A stretch of 64,000 nucleotides of DNA from Bacillus sp. REN10 (GTDB lineage Bacteria; Bacillota; Bacilli; Bacillales; Domibacillaceae): positions 1-64,000 of the forward strand of contig NZ_JADHDW010000004.1 of NCBI RefSeq assembly GCF_016820555.1. The letters run 5' to 3'. Position numbers and translations under genes: made by a program. The notes below the pieces were generated by a model, which saw only the letters and a program-made list of their open reading frames with translations, was not told the DNA's origin and did no database searches. Positions 17,604-26,019 of this stretch are shown here, piece after piece (position 1 is the stretch's first letter; each line of letters starts with the position of its first letter).

Positions 17604-17647
17604 CCCAAAAAATCAATATTGAGCGCTAATGGCTCTCTTACCCTATA

Positions 17648-17684
17648 CAAAAAGACGGTGCCCCACAAGGATACCGTCTTTTTG
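17648..17684. terminator. Bidirectional terminator
   Basis: CAAAAAGACGGT and ACCGTCTTTTTG form a stem with A- and T-tracts on both sides. It serves the convergent transcripts, including the minus-strand hydrolase operon that ends at 17692. Confidence 0.85.
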
Positions 17685-17691
17685 TATTTAT

Positions 17692-18735
17692 CTACAGCAG
17701 GAAGAAGCGATCTACAAATTCATCCGAAATATCCGATAGCTTTTGATACTGATAGTTTGGTGCATGGTCTTTATCAATTAATACAGAGCGAACTCCTTCA
17801 TAAAAATCATTTTGCTTTAAGAAGTTTTTAGCAAGCGTGTAGTCCATTTGAAAGCATTCTTCAAGTGAGCTTTCTTTTCCTCTAATCAATTGTTGTAAGG
17901 TCACTTTTAGTGAGAGCGGGGCTTTAGACAATAAGGTTTCCTTTGTTTTGATCGCAAATTCACCTTCATCACTCTCAAGAGATTGCAGGATGTCATCGAT
18001 CGTATCATGGGCAAAGTGGCGATCAATCTCCGCTTGCCATTTGGCCAACTCACTAGTGACTAACGGCTGCTCGGAAAAACTATTTAATAGTATTTCTAAC
18101 GTCGTTCGTACATTTTCAGTGAGCCAGTTAGTCGCCTCTATTTTAGCTAATAAAGCGGCTAACTGTTCTTGCTGGATATAATAATCCGCTCCGTTGCTAT
18201 ACAGAACATCCGCTGCACGAATGACAGAGGCCGTTAAAGCTATGTAGCGACCGACATTTCCAGGGGCTTGATTTAAAAAATAGGCAGCTCCCACATCGGG
18301 AAAGAAGCCAATATTCATTTCAGGCATCGCCCACTTCGTTTTATCAGTAACGATTCTATGGCTACATCCGTATGTCAGTCCAACGCCTCCCCCCATTACA
18401 ATGCCATCCAAACAAGCAAGAATTGGCTTCGGGTAGCGGTACATATATTGATCTAGTTCATACTCCTGTTCAAAAAATTGCATCGCTTTTTCATAAGAGG
18501 CATCACTCGATTTCGCTTCATACAATGTCTTAATGTCGCCACCGGCGCAAAAGGCTTTTGATCCGGAGCCTTTCATAATAATGAGTTGAATTTGTTCATC
18601 GTTTTCCCATTCTTTCAGCTTGTGAAAAATTGGTGCGATCATCGACAACGAGAGTGCATTCAAAGACTCCGGGCGATTTAACGTAATCATCCCAATTCCG
18701 CGATTATTAGTAGAAAACAACACATCTTGATTCAT
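17692..18735 (-). CDS. 3-hydroxyisobutyryl-CoA hydrolase
   Basis: This 347-residue crotonase-fold protein has the HIBCH pattern rather than that of a plain hydratase. The features are FCAGGDIKTLYEA, an oxyanion hole in LDGIVMGGGVGLT, the PEMNIGFFPDVGAAYFL block, and the long C-terminal extension that brings it to about 350 residues. It hydrolyses 3-hydroxyisobutyryl-CoA to free 3-hydroxyisobutyrate, the substrate of MmsB encoded on the other strand. It follows the enoyl-CoA hydratase gene by 14 bp in the same transcript, behind AAAGGTGG. Confidence 0.9.
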   Translation of the reverse strand: MNQDVLFSTNNRGIGMITLNRPESLNALSLSMIAPIFHKLKEWENDEQIQLIIMKGSGSKAFCAGGDIKTLYEAKSSDASYEKAMQFFEQEYELDQYMYRYPKPILACLDGIVMGGGVGLTYGCSHRIVTDKTKWAMPEMNIGFFPDVGAAYFLNQAPGNVGRYIALTASVIRAADVLYSNGADYYIQQEQLAALLAKIEATNWLTENVRTTLEILLNSFSEQPLVTSELAKWQAEIDRHFAHDTIDDILQSLESDEGEFAIKTKETLLSKAPLSLKVTLQQLIRGKESSLEECFQMDYTLAKNFLKQNDFYEGVRSVLIDKDHAPNYQYQKLSDISDEFVDRFFLL

Positions 18736-18749
18736 GATATTCCACCTTT

Positions 18750-19535
18750 CTAACTATGAATAAATTGAGGCTTTCTTTTTTCGATAAAAGCTTGAATGCC
18801 TTCTTTTGCATCTTCGGTGATGAAAAGTTCCGCGAATTTTTTCCGTTCTCTTTCTAAGCCCGCTTGAATCGGCTCTTTGTTTCCTTTCATAATGCATTCA
18901 ATCGTGCGTGTTACACTTGTCATGCTTTTTCCATCAATGAAGCTTTTCGCTTTATCGATCGCCCTTTGTCTTACTTCTTCTTGAGGAACAACAGCTTGAA
19001 TGATTCCCAAATGAAGTGCTTCTTCACTAGTTAACTGCTTGCTTGTTAAAATCAGATCCATAGCGATCGCTGTGTTCGTCATTTGCGTCAAACGTTGTGT
19101 GCCGCCGAAAGTAGGAAGCAATCCAAGTTTTAGCTCTGGGAGGCCGAGAATAGCCGATTCCGAAGCGATTCGATAATGGCAGCTCATCACGACTTCTAAT
19201 CCACCTCCAAGTGCGGGGCCATTGATGGCTGCGATCACAGGCTTGTTCATCGCTTCAATTTCATCGCAGAGGGCTTGTCCAGCAGCAGCCATCATTAATC
19301 CTTGATCCTCCTTTCCTAGAGCAGAAACAAATTCTTTAATATCCGCTCCAGCAATGAAAAAGCGACCTGCCCCTGTTAACACGATGGCCCTTGTATCTTC
19401 GTCGTTGGAAAGAGAGTCGAAAATAGAGCGTAATTGTGCAATACAGGCTGAGGATAATGTATTGGCGGGTGGGTTACTGATCTCTACCATGGCAACAAAA
19501 TTTTCTTTTGATACTGTTACTAAGTGGTTGTTCAT
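18750..19535 (-). CDS. Enoyl-CoA hydratase (methacrylyl-CoA hydration)
   Basis: This 261-residue crotonase hydrates 2-enoyl-CoA. Both catalytic glutamates are visible, one in ALGGGLEVVMSC and one in GLPELKLGLLP, with the AGADIKEF oxyanion-hole segment upstream. Beside the 3-hydroxyisobutyryl-CoA hydrolase, its likely substrate is methacrylyl-CoA. AAAGGGGG precedes the start, and a consensus sigma-54 promoter lies 32 bp upstream, so the pair is probably controlled by the CBS activator encoded at 11781-13148. Confidence 0.88.
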   Translation of the reverse strand: MNNHLVTVSKENFVAMVEISNPPANTLSSACIAQLRSIFDSLSNDEDTRAIVLTGAGRFFIAGADIKEFVSALGKEDQGLMMAAAGQALCDEIEAMNKPVIAAINGPALGGGLEVVMSCHYRIASESAILGLPELKLGLLPTFGGTQRLTQMTNTAIAMDLILTSKQLTSEEALHLGIIQAVVPQEEVRQRAIDKAKSFIDGKSMTSVTRTIECIMKGNKEPIQAGLERERKKFAELFITEDAKEGIQAFIEKRKPQFIHS

Positions 19536-19566
19536 AATGGATTCCCCCTTTATATATTTTTACCTT

Positions 19567-19581
19567 GCAATAACCGTGCCA
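19567..19581 (-). promoter_or_regulatory. Sigma-54 (-24/-12) promoter
   Basis: On the minus strand this reads TGGCACGGTTATTGC, an exact match to TGGCACG-N4-TTGC. It points at the enoyl-CoA hydratase gene whose start is at 19535. Confidence 0.88.
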
Positions 19582-19648
19582 ATCTCAACGCCTATTGCTA
19601 AACAATTACGTAAAACTAAAACGTCAAAGTGTCTATACAAAATCGACA

Positions 19649-19657
19649 GTTTGGACA
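19649..19657 (-). promoter_or_regulatory. Candidate upstream activator site (TGTCCAAAC)
   Basis: TGTCCAAAC on the minus strand lies about 70 bp upstream of the -24 element and matches the core of the dyad in front of the acyl-CoA dehydrogenase operon. Flanking GTGTC and GACAC arms span about 30 bp. Confidence 0.45.
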
Positions 19658-19661
19658 CCTA

Positions 19662-19754
19662 TTAATAAAGCGAGAATGCTCCATCATCATCCGCAGCTGC
19701 CTTTGTTTCAGGGGCGATCATCATTTGTTGTCCGAAATCGGCTGTATCGCGCAT
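19662..19754 (-). CDS. Candidate 30-residue peptide
   Basis: A minus-strand ATG at 19752-19754 sits behind a strong AAAGGAGGGG and opens 30 codons: MRDTADFGQQ, then an MMIAPETKAAADDDG stretch, ending in SLY. It lies upstream of the sigma-54 promoter of the hydratase gene. The ribosome binding site is the only positive evidence. It could be a real small protein, a leader peptide, or the remnant of a longer gene. Confidence 0.35.
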   Translation of the reverse strand: MRDTADFGQQMMIAPETKAAADDDGAFSLY

Positions 19755-19821
19755 GAATTCCCCTCCTTTGTTCTATACATCATATTTGATAGAAGGGAGG
19801 AATATGTGTGGGAGCCAGCAC

Positions 19822-19850
19822 AAAAAGAGCCCCGAATGGAGGGGGCTTCT
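19822..19850 (-). terminator. Terminator of the MarR gene
   Basis: On the minus strand AGAAGCCCC pairs with GGGGCTCTT and is followed by TTTTTG, just past the stop at 19852. Confidence 0.75.
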
Positions 19851-19851
19851 G

Positions 19852-20265
19852 TTATTGGTTCAATTTATCATAAATGTTGAGCAGTTGCTCTTTTTCTTCA
19901 TCTGTCAGTTTTTCAAACAGCTGTTTTCGTAATTTGATGCCTTCTTCTTGAGCTTTCTGCAAAATATCTTTACCTTTATCCGTAATGTGCAAATAAAGAA
20001 TGCGGCGATCTTCTTCATCTGCTAAGCGAATCGCCAGCTCTTTTTTAATCAGTTTGTCTGATAAGTGAGTTAAAGAAGGCGGAGTTAAGCCAAGGCTTTT
20101 GGCGATATCAGAAGGGCGGCTTTTTCCATGCTCATTCAAGTGGCTTAATACGAGAATGTGGGAGATGCCGAGGTTTTCATTAAAGGTTCTATTCCAATTA
20201 ATAATCATTTTATTCGTGACTTGCTCCATCGTGTGAATTAATTCAAAAATCGTTTCGTTTTCCAT
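19852..20265 (-). CDS. MarR family transcriptional regulator
   Basis: This 137-residue winged-helix protein has the MarR layout: N-terminal dimer helix, recognition helix in RPSDIAKSLGLTPPSLTHLSDKLIKKEL (about residues 52-79), and the wing motif ADEEDRRILYLHITDKG (about 82-98). It probably represses nearby genes in response to a small ligand or stress. It lies downstream of two SDR genes on the same strand but is separated from them by a perfect terminator, so it has its own transcript. A dyad at 21868-21889 is one possible target. Confidence 0.88.
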   Translation of the reverse strand: MENETIFELIHTMEQVTNKMIINWNRTFNENLGISHILVLSHLNEHGKSRPSDIAKSLGLTPPSLTHLSDKLIKKELAIRLADEEDRRILYLHITDKGKDILQKAQEEGIKLRKQLFEKLTDEEKEQLLNIYDKLNQ

Positions 20266-20305
20266 TGTATCCCTGCTTTCTAGCTGTCTATGTTTATCCT
20301 AGCAT

Positions 20306-20345
20306 AATGAGAAAAAGCCCCAAAAGTAAAGGGCTTTTTCTCATT
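20306..20345. terminator. Perfect 15-bp terminator hairpin
   Basis: AATGAGAAAAAGCCC (20306-20320) pairs with GGGCTTTTTCTCATT (20331-20345). It separates the SDR genes from the MarR gene and can work in both directions. Confidence 0.8.
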
Positions 20346-20349
20346 GTGC

Positions 20350-21078
20350 TTATTGAGCGGAGAATCCGCCATCGATCACTAATTCTGCACCAGTGACAAA
20401 TGAAGCTTCATCGGATGCTAAGTAAAGCGCCGCGTTGGCAATGTCTTCAGGTTGTCCTAAACGCTGAAGTGGCGTCGCTGCTTCTAGCTGTTTCAATAAT
20501 TCTTTTGATGTTTCCAATCCTTTTGTCATTGGTGTCTCAATGATACCTGGGAACAGGGCATTCACGCGAATGCCTGATCTTCCGTAAAATGTCGCTGCTG
20601 CTTTAGAAATCGCACGAACGGCTCCTTTAGAAGCAGAGTAGTGGTTCAAGCCCATGCCAATTTGAGCTGTAAATGAAGAGATATTAACAATCGATCCTTG
20701 TTCTTGCATATACGGAGCGACATGTTTCATGCCAAGGAACGGACCAAACGAGTTAATAGTCATCATTAATTGCCAATCTTTCTCTGTAATTTCTTCCATT
20801 GGTTTTTCAGAAGAAATGCCGGCATTGTTAATCAAAATGTCAATTTTGCCAAAGCGTTCGTTCACTTTTTTCGTTAAATTCGCCCAGCCTTCATCAGAAG
20901 AGACATCGAGCTTCATACCATATACATTTTCTTTTTGGCTTACTTTTTCTAACGCTGCTTCATTAATATCAGCGGCGATCACGATCGCTCCTTCTTGGCT
21001 AAAACGATCAACCATTTTTTCTCCAATACCAGAAGCTCCGCCAGTAACAATCGCTACTTTATTATCTAATCTTCCCAT
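20350..21078 (-). CDS. SDR family oxidoreductase
   Basis: This 242-residue classical short-chain dehydrogenase has the NAD(P)-binding TGGASGIG near the N-terminus, the NNAG motif and the catalytic S...Y-x3-K (the YSASK segment). The ending ITGAELVIDGGFSAQ-like (FVTGAELVIDGG) is typical of classical SDRs. The substrate cannot be read from sequence. The start is set at the second methionine (21078), which has AGGAG at 9 nt; the first (21087) overlaps that site. It follows the other SDR gene closely, so the pair probably catalyses related steps. Confidence 0.85.
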   Translation of the reverse strand: MGRLDNKVAIVTGGASGIGEKMVDRFSQEGAIVIAADINEAALEKVSQKENVYGMKLDVSSDEGWANLTKKVNERFGKIDILINNAGISSEKPMEEITEKDWQLMMTINSFGPFLGMKHVAPYMQEQGSIVNISSFTAQIGMGLNHYSASKGAVRAISKAAATFYGRSGIRVNALFPGIIETPMTKGLETSKELLKQLEAATPLQRLGQPEDIANAALYLASDEASFVTGAELVIDGGFSAQ

Positions 21079-21093
21079 GTTGTTCATCTCCTA

Positions 21094-21843
21094 TTATCGT
21101 AATTTAATGGATCCGCCATCTACCATAAATGTTTGGCCGCTAATATAATTTGCATCGTCGCTCGCTAAAAAGACAGCCGTTCTGCCGATATCCGCTTCTG
21201 GATCTCCAAGACGACGCAATGGAATTTTTTGAAGCATTGCTTCATATTGATCTCTACAATTGTCGCGCCATTGTTCAACTCCTGGCGTTAGTGCAATTGG
21301 TGAAATTATGTTGACGTTAATGCCATCTGGTCCCCACTCATTCGCGGCTACTCGAGAAATGGCGCGAATCGCTTCCTTCGCCGCTGCATAAGACGTTTGT
21401 GTCAACTGTCCTTCTATGCCGGCTCCTGAAGCGAAGTTGATTACTTTTCCTTTTGTTTTTTTCAGCTCAGGATAACAAGCTTTCATAAAGTTGAACGTTG
21501 GGTAAAATCCTGTATTAAATGAAAGATCAAAATGCTCCATCGTTGTTTCAGTGAAAGGAACATTTCTTGATGCGTGCGCATTGTTGACCAAAATATCGAT
21601 TTTGCCAAACTGACGAACAGTTTCTGCTACAATTTCTTCTACATTCTCTTGAACTGAAATATCTTTAATGAGTAAAGAGCTCTTCGTCCATTGGTTCACT
21701 TCTTCTAACGTGGCCTTACCTGCTGCTTCATTGACATCGACGATCATAATGTGAGCGCCTTCTTTTGCCATTGCTAAAGAAATACCTCGGCCAATCCCGG
21801 AAGCTCCGCCGGTCACGATTGCTACTTTGTCTTTTAATCTCAT
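21094..21843 (-). CDS. SDR family oxidoreductase
   Basis: This 249-residue classical SDR has TGGASGIGRG (about residues 12-21), the NNAHAS motif in the NNAG position and the catalytic S with Y-x3-K (SYAAAKE). The start is set at 21843, behind CGAGGGA; a longer frame to 21942 has no binding site and a non-SDR leader. It is the first gene of the two-SDR transcript, with an AATATTTA/TAAATATT dyad just upstream. The substrate is unknown. Confidence 0.85.
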   Translation of the reverse strand: MRLKDKVAIVTGGASGIGRGISLAMAKEGAHIMIVDVNEAAGKATLEEVNQWTKSSLLIKDISVQENVEEIVAETVRQFGKIDILVNNAHASRNVPFTETTMEHFDLSFNTGFYPTFNFMKACYPELKKTKGKVINFASGAGIEGQLTQTSYAAAKEAIRAISRVAANEWGPDGINVNIISPIALTPGVEQWRDNCRDQYEAMLQKIPLRRLGDPEADIGRTAVFLASDDANYISGQTFMVDGGSIKLR

Positions 21844-21867
21844 TATCGAGTCCCTCGTTTCAATGTT

Positions 21868-21889
21868 AATATTTAAACACCTAAATATT
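21868..21889. promoter_or_regulatory. Candidate operator dyad
   Basis: AATATTTA (21868-21875) and TAAATATT (21882-21889) form a perfect 8-bp dyad with a 6-bp spacer, 25 bp upstream of the first SDR start. Size and position suit a MarR-type operator. The rest of 21890-22240 shows an ATTAAACAA/TTGTTTAAT pair (about 21919 and 21970) and no convincing gene. Confidence 0.4.
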
Positions 21890-22243
21890 TCACAACTAAA
21901 TAATAGCAGATTTATTTTAATTAAACAATTTATATGCTTCAAATTAGTATGGCATCGTGACTATTTCAGTTGTTTAATATTATTCTTCACTATTGATCGG
22001 ACGTTAACACGATCTTACTAGACTCTCATTGCCTATATTTTTGACGAATGAAACGGAATTTTGTTGGAAAATTAAGAGGAACTTCCTATGTGTCGGTAGA
22101 ATAAGTGATTTAAGTAAGGTGCAGGGAGGCCGCTTTTATGAATCAGATTTCGATGAAATTATTTTTGTCAACAAGATGAGAAAATTGATGATGGCGAAAG
22201 AAACGATAGCCAATCAATATGAGCAGCTGACGGTTTCTCATGA

Positions 22244-22558
22244 GCAATTATTTGCATCATCGGCTTAGGCTTGTTGATCGCCAGTCTCGTTCAAACGGTC
22301 GAGCAACAATCCGCCATTGGGACATTAGTCATTGTCTCCATTTTCATACTTGGAGGCGTCTATTGGCCGCTTTCTTTAGTGCCAGACTTCATGCAAAACA
22401 TCGCTCAATTTATCCCGCAAACATGGGCGATGAAAGGTTACACGGAATTAATTATTAATGAAGCATCCATTTCAGACATTGCACTGCCTATCGTTGTCTT
22501 GCTTAGATTTGCAGCGGTGTTTTTAGCGGTTGGAGTGGGGAGAGTGCGGTATGAGTGA
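22244..22558 (+). pseudogene. ABC-2 type transporter permease, C-terminal fragment
   Basis: The frame opening at 22244, just after a stop, reads like the last roughly 100 residues of an ABC-2 exporter permease: a hydrophobic GLGLLIASLVQT helix, IGTLVIVSIFILGGVYWPL, then FIPQTWAMKGYTELI and a final helix. The conserved GGVYWPL and P-x-xWAMKG blocks are typical. The first two thirds of the gene and its ATPase partner are absent. Confidence 0.65.
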
Positions 22559-22579
22559 GTATCATAAGGAGTGAAATGA

Positions 22580-23143
22580 ATGCAAAGAAAATGGAGTAAG
22601 GTCAAAAAACAGTTAGATGGTCTGATTTGTGACAGTTTAAAGGGGCGCATTTTGTTCCAAGTCACAAATTATCGCAAAGCTCATGATCAAATGGGGAGAG
22701 TTTTTATTCAAATAGATCAAAAAGAAATAATGAGTTTCTGCTCCATTAAAACCGAGATGGAAATCATGGAGAGGGAGCGGCAGTTAAGACATATACACAG
22801 TATTGAATATGATATAGAAAACAAAGGTGAAAATATAAATATTTATGAACAAGCAAAAAAATGGGCGAATGAAGAAGGTTTCTTTGAACAAAGCGATTTC
22901 TTTGACGCCCTGGAGGAGTATTTTTCTGTGACCATTGAGCAAGCTCTTTCATCAACGAACCCTCTTGTTAGAATGCTAGCCGTAATTGATCGCAGAATGG
23001 GTAAACGCACGTTGTTAAAATTGCAGGACAACATGGAAAATGAACATCCGTTTGTGCAGGAGATGTATAAATGGAGAATGGAATTTAATAAAATTTTAAC
23101 ACAGGCGAAGCAGGAACAAAAAGGAAGAGAGGGGAATAGATGA
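22580..23143 (+). CDS. SF0329 family protein
   Basis: This 187-residue cytosolic protein resembles the uncharacterised SF0329 family. The N-terminus has KWSKVKKQLDGLICDSLKGRI, and the C-terminal half has an RMLAVIDRRMGKRTLLKL helix pair. No enzymatic motif is visible and no function is known for the family. It starts behind AAGGAGTG and ends 28 bp before the NERD gene, so the two are probably co-transcribed. Confidence 0.75.
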   Translation: MQRKWSKVKKQLDGLICDSLKGRILFQVTNYRKAHDQMGRVFIQIDQKEIMSFCSIKTEMEIMERERQLRHIHSIEYDIENKGENINIYEQAKKWANEEGFFEQSDFFDALEEYFSVTIEQALSSTNPLVRMLAVIDRRMGKRTLLKLQDNMENEHPFVQEMYKWRMEFNKILTQAKQEQKGREGNR

Positions 23144-23171
23144 ATGAACAAAGCCAATAAGGAGTGATTCG

Positions 23172-24134
23172 ATGATCGTGAAACAACGGATCGAGCCGCT
23201 GTCTCTACAGCAATTACAAGTATTAGAGCGACGGCTTCCTCCGCATCATGTTAAAAAAGAAGCAGTAGTGGATTGCCTTACGAAGGAGGCGGCGGGGTAC
23301 AAAGGGGAGAAGTCTTTAGACTATCCGCTCAGCTTATTGCCGCCAAATGACTATCAAATTTTTCATGATTTGCGGTTGTTTGAGCAGATGAATTATTTTC
23401 AGCTGGATACCCTCATTGTAACCCGCCAATTTTTACTCATTTTAGAAGTGAAAAATTATTACGGTACCTTAATATTTGACTCCAATTTTCATCAAATGAC
23501 TCGTTTGGCAGATGGCAAAGAAGAAGGATTTCCCGATCCGCTTTTACAGGTGAACCGCCAAAAGGAGCAGTTGAAAAGATGGCTGAGTCGCCACGGGTAT
23601 GAAGATCTCCCTATTCAAACTTTTGTAGTGATTAGCCAACCGCGTACGATTATTAAAGCGAGTGCTCAAGTAGCCGAGCGAATTATCCACAGCGCAAGTC
23701 TTCCTCTGAAAATTCAACAACTAGAAATGAAGCACCCTTTTCCTATCATCGATTTCCAACACCTATCCAATTTATCCCACCAATTATTAAACAGCCATTG
23801 TCCACTTAGGACGGATATACTAAAAAAGTTTCACATTTCTCCCTCTGAGCTCATAACAGGTGTCCAATGTCCAAGCTGTTCCTCTCTCCCTATGATTAGG
23901 CGACAAAGAAAGTGGTTTTGTCCCCGATGTGAGCACACGTCTAAAGACGCTCATCTCTCTGCCTTGAAAGATTACTCCTTGCTAATTGGAAAGATCATCT
24001 CTAACCGACAGGCCAGAGATTTCTTGCAAATATCCTCTGAACATATCGCGAAAAAATTGCTAAAATCAACCGGACTTCCATACTCAGGCCAAACAAAAGC
24101 AAGAAAGTATCATTTGCAGTTTGATGAGAGCTGA
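23172..24134 (+). CDS. NERD domain (nuclease-related) protein
   Basis: This 320-residue protein has a NERD domain at about residues 35-155. The restriction-enzyme-like core is visible as FQLDTLIVTRQFLLILEVKNYYG, that is D...E-x-K. The middle part is a CPSCSSLPMI...WFCPRCEHTS zinc-ribbon-like pair of CxxC motifs (about residues 235-258), followed by a small helical C-terminus. NERD proteins are thought to process DNA or RNA but are mostly uncharacterised. The stop codon abuts the first unit of the 20-bp tandem array. Confidence 0.85.
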   Translation: MIVKQRIEPLSLQQLQVLERRLPPHHVKKEAVVDCLTKEAAGYKGEKSLDYPLSLLPPNDYQIFHDLRLFEQMNYFQLDTLIVTRQFLLILEVKNYYGTLIFDSNFHQMTRLADGKEEGFPDPLLQVNRQKEQLKRWLSRHGYEDLPIQTFVVISQPRTIIKASAQVAERIIHSASLPLKIQQLEMKHPFPIIDFQHLSNLSHQLLNSHCPLRTDILKKFHISPSELITGVQCPSCSSLPMIRRQRKWFCPRCEHTSKDAHLSALKDYSLLIGKIISNRQARDFLQISSEHIAKKLLKSTGLPYSGQTKARKYHLQFDES

Positions 24135-25220
24135 AAAGCGAGCGGGAAGGCCGGAAAACGAGCGGGAAGGCCGGAAAAAGTGGGCGAGGGCCGGAAAACG
24201 AGCGGGAAGGCCGGAAAAAGTGGGCGAGGGCCGGAAAACGAGCGGGAAGGCCGGAAAAAGTGGGCGAGGGCCGGAAAACGAGCGGGAAGGCCGAAAAAAG
24301 TGGGCGAGGGCCGGAAAACGAGTGGGAAGGCTGGAAAAAGTGGACGAGGGCCGGAAAATGAGTGGGGAGGCCGGAAAAAGTGGACGAGGGCCGGAAAACG
24401 AGTGGGAAGGCCGGAAAAAGTGAGCGAGGGCCGAAAAATGAGTGGGAAGGCCGGAAAAAGTGGGCGAGGGCCGGAAAACGAGTGGGAAGGCCGGAAAAAG
24501 TGGGCGAGGGCCGGAAAGCGAGTGGGACGGCCGGAAAAAGTGCGCGAGGGCCGGAAACCGAGTGGGAAGGCCGGAAAAAGTGCGCGACGGCCGGAAAGCG
24601 AGTGGGAAGGCCGGAAAAAGTGCCCGAGGGCCGGAAAACGAGTGGGAAGGCCGGAAAAAGTGAGCGAAGGCCGGAAAGCGAGTGGGAAGGCCGGAAAAAG
24701 TGGACGAGGGCCGGAAAACGAGCGGGAAGGCCGGAAAAAGTGGACGAGGGCCGGAAAAAGAGTGGGAAGGCCGGAAAAAGTGGGCGAGGGCCGGAAAACG
24801 AGTGGGAAGGCCGGAAAAAGTGGACGAGGGCCGGAAAACGAGTGGGAAGGCCGAAAAAAGTGGGCGAGGGCCGGAAAACGAGTGGGAAGGCCGGAAAAAG
24901 TGGGCGAGGGCCGGAAAGCGAGTGGGAAGGCCGGAAAAAGTGGGCGAGGGCCGGAAAACGAGGGGGAAGGCCGGAAAAAGTGGGCGAGGGCCGGAAAACG
25001 AGTGGGAAGGCCGGAAAAAGTGAGCGAAGGCCGGAAAGCGAGTGGGAAGGCCGGAAAAAGAGTGGGAAGGCCGGAAAAAGTAGGCGAGGGCCGAAAAATG
25101 AGTGGGAAGGCCGGAAAAAGCAGGCGAGGGCCGGAAAAAGAGTAGGAGGGCCGGAAAACGAGTGGGAAGGCCGAAAAAAGTAGGCGAGGGCCGGAAAACG
25201 AGCGGGAAGGCCGAAAAACG
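24135..25220. repeat. Tandem array of 54 exact 20-bp units (40-bp dimers)
   Basis: The core GGCC recurs every 20 bp, 54 times by my count, with no insertion or deletion. Units mostly alternate between AGTGGGAAGGCCGGAAAAAG and TGGGCGAGGGCCGGAAAACG types, giving a 40-bp higher-order period. Changes concentrate at unit positions 1-10, while GGCCGGAAA is nearly fixed. The unit has few stop codons, so long artificial frames appear on both strands; none has a supported ribosome binding site. The minus-strand form (TTCCGGCC-N-TCGC) matches the smaller arrays at 38011 and 43140. Confidence 0.95.
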
Positions 25221-25313
25221 GGATCGCCACATGAGTCATTTTTTCACGAATAAGCTTCAGATTATCACACATACTACCAAGGTACGGCTATCACTTACAA
25301 GGGGGATGAATCA

Positions 25314-25946
25314 ATGCAATTTCAAAGTGGGCAAACTCATCAGAATATGGAAACTGGGGCCGTGTCTCCTCAATTAAATCATGGCGGTCATGAGGTAATG
25401 GATGTACATGAGGTGTTATCGGGTTCAATCGGAGCGATGAATCAATATACGATGCTGCGACAGTACGTGAAGGATCAGGAGCTGCTTGGTATTCTCGATC
25501 GACAATATCAATTTATGCAGCAGGAATACAATACCACGGTGGATTGTTTCCGTTCTGGTCAAGATCCGTCGATTCCGACACAGAGCTATCAGATGACTCA
25601 GGATAATGACTTCATTTATGGACTTACGCCAACCCAACCGAAGAAGCCGATACAGTCTATTTCTGAAATCACAGATGAGAACGTGTCCGGATTGATGCTT
25701 GGAGCGGTGAAAGCTTCAGCTGCCACAAAAGCAATGGCCGCTTGTGAAGTGACCAACCCTGTCGTTCGCCGCGTACTTGCCGATTCCGTACCGAACTGCA
25801 TTGAAATGGCGTATGAAATTTCCATTTATCAAAACAAACATCATTACTATCAAGTGCCGCAATTCTCCCAGCAGGATATGCAGCAAATGGTTCAAGCCTT
25901 TGCTCCTGCTCAAGGGAATCCTCAAGGTAACCCAACCGCCCATTAA
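25314..25946 (+). CDS. CotF-like spore coat protein (YhcQ-like)
   Basis: This 210-residue protein has the CotF/YhcQ pattern. An N-terminal Q/H-rich tail is followed by a long helical region, [39 protein letters not shown], with a second helix pair ending in [20 protein letters not shown]. The tail is rich in Q, N and P ([11 protein letters not shown], then QGNPQGNP). Such proteins are made in the mother cell and deposited on the spore. AAGGGGG precedes the start, about 90 bp after the repeat array ends. Confidence 0.85.
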   Translation: MQFQSGQTHQNMETGAVSPQLNHGGHEVMDVHEVLSGSIGAMNQYTMLRQYVKDQELLGILDRQYQFMQQEYNTTVDCFRSGQDPSIPTQSYQMTQDNDFIYGLTPTQPKKPIQSISEITDENVSGLMLGAVKASAATKAMAACEVTNPVVRRVLADSVPNCIEMAYEISIYQNKHHYYQVPQFSQQDMQQMVQAFAPAQGNPQGNPTAH

Positions 25947-25948
25947 AA

Positions 25949-25990
25949 AAACAGAAACGCCGTCCTTTTTCGAGGATGGCGTTTCTGTTT
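25949..25990 (+). terminator. Terminator after the coat gene
   Basis: AACAGAAACGCCGTCC pairs with GGATGGCGTTTCTGTT with a CTTTTTCGA-like loop, followed by T residues. Confidence 0.8.
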
Positions 25991-26019
25991 ACTGTTATAA
26001 TGAACAAAGAGGTGAACTA

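Noticed and set aside
22029-22268. 79-codon frame with a PAS-like KETIANQYEQLTVSHEQL stretch
   Set aside because: It has no convincing start signal, runs into the ABC-2 permease fragment in another frame, and the resemblance to sensor coiled coils is too short to call.
24135-25220. CRISPR array
   Set aside because: The units are contiguous 20-bp repeats without unique spacers, and no cas gene is nearby.
24001-25272. Long open frames (up to 423 codons) on both strands through the tandem array
   Set aside because: They result from a 20-bp unit with few stop codons in any frame. They overlap each other, have no ribosome binding site and one merges with antisense of the NERD gene.
25777-26019. 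N-terminal extension of the DEAD-box helicase
   Set aside because: It overlaps the coat protein gene and a terminator. The AGAGGTGA site before 26020 marks the true start.
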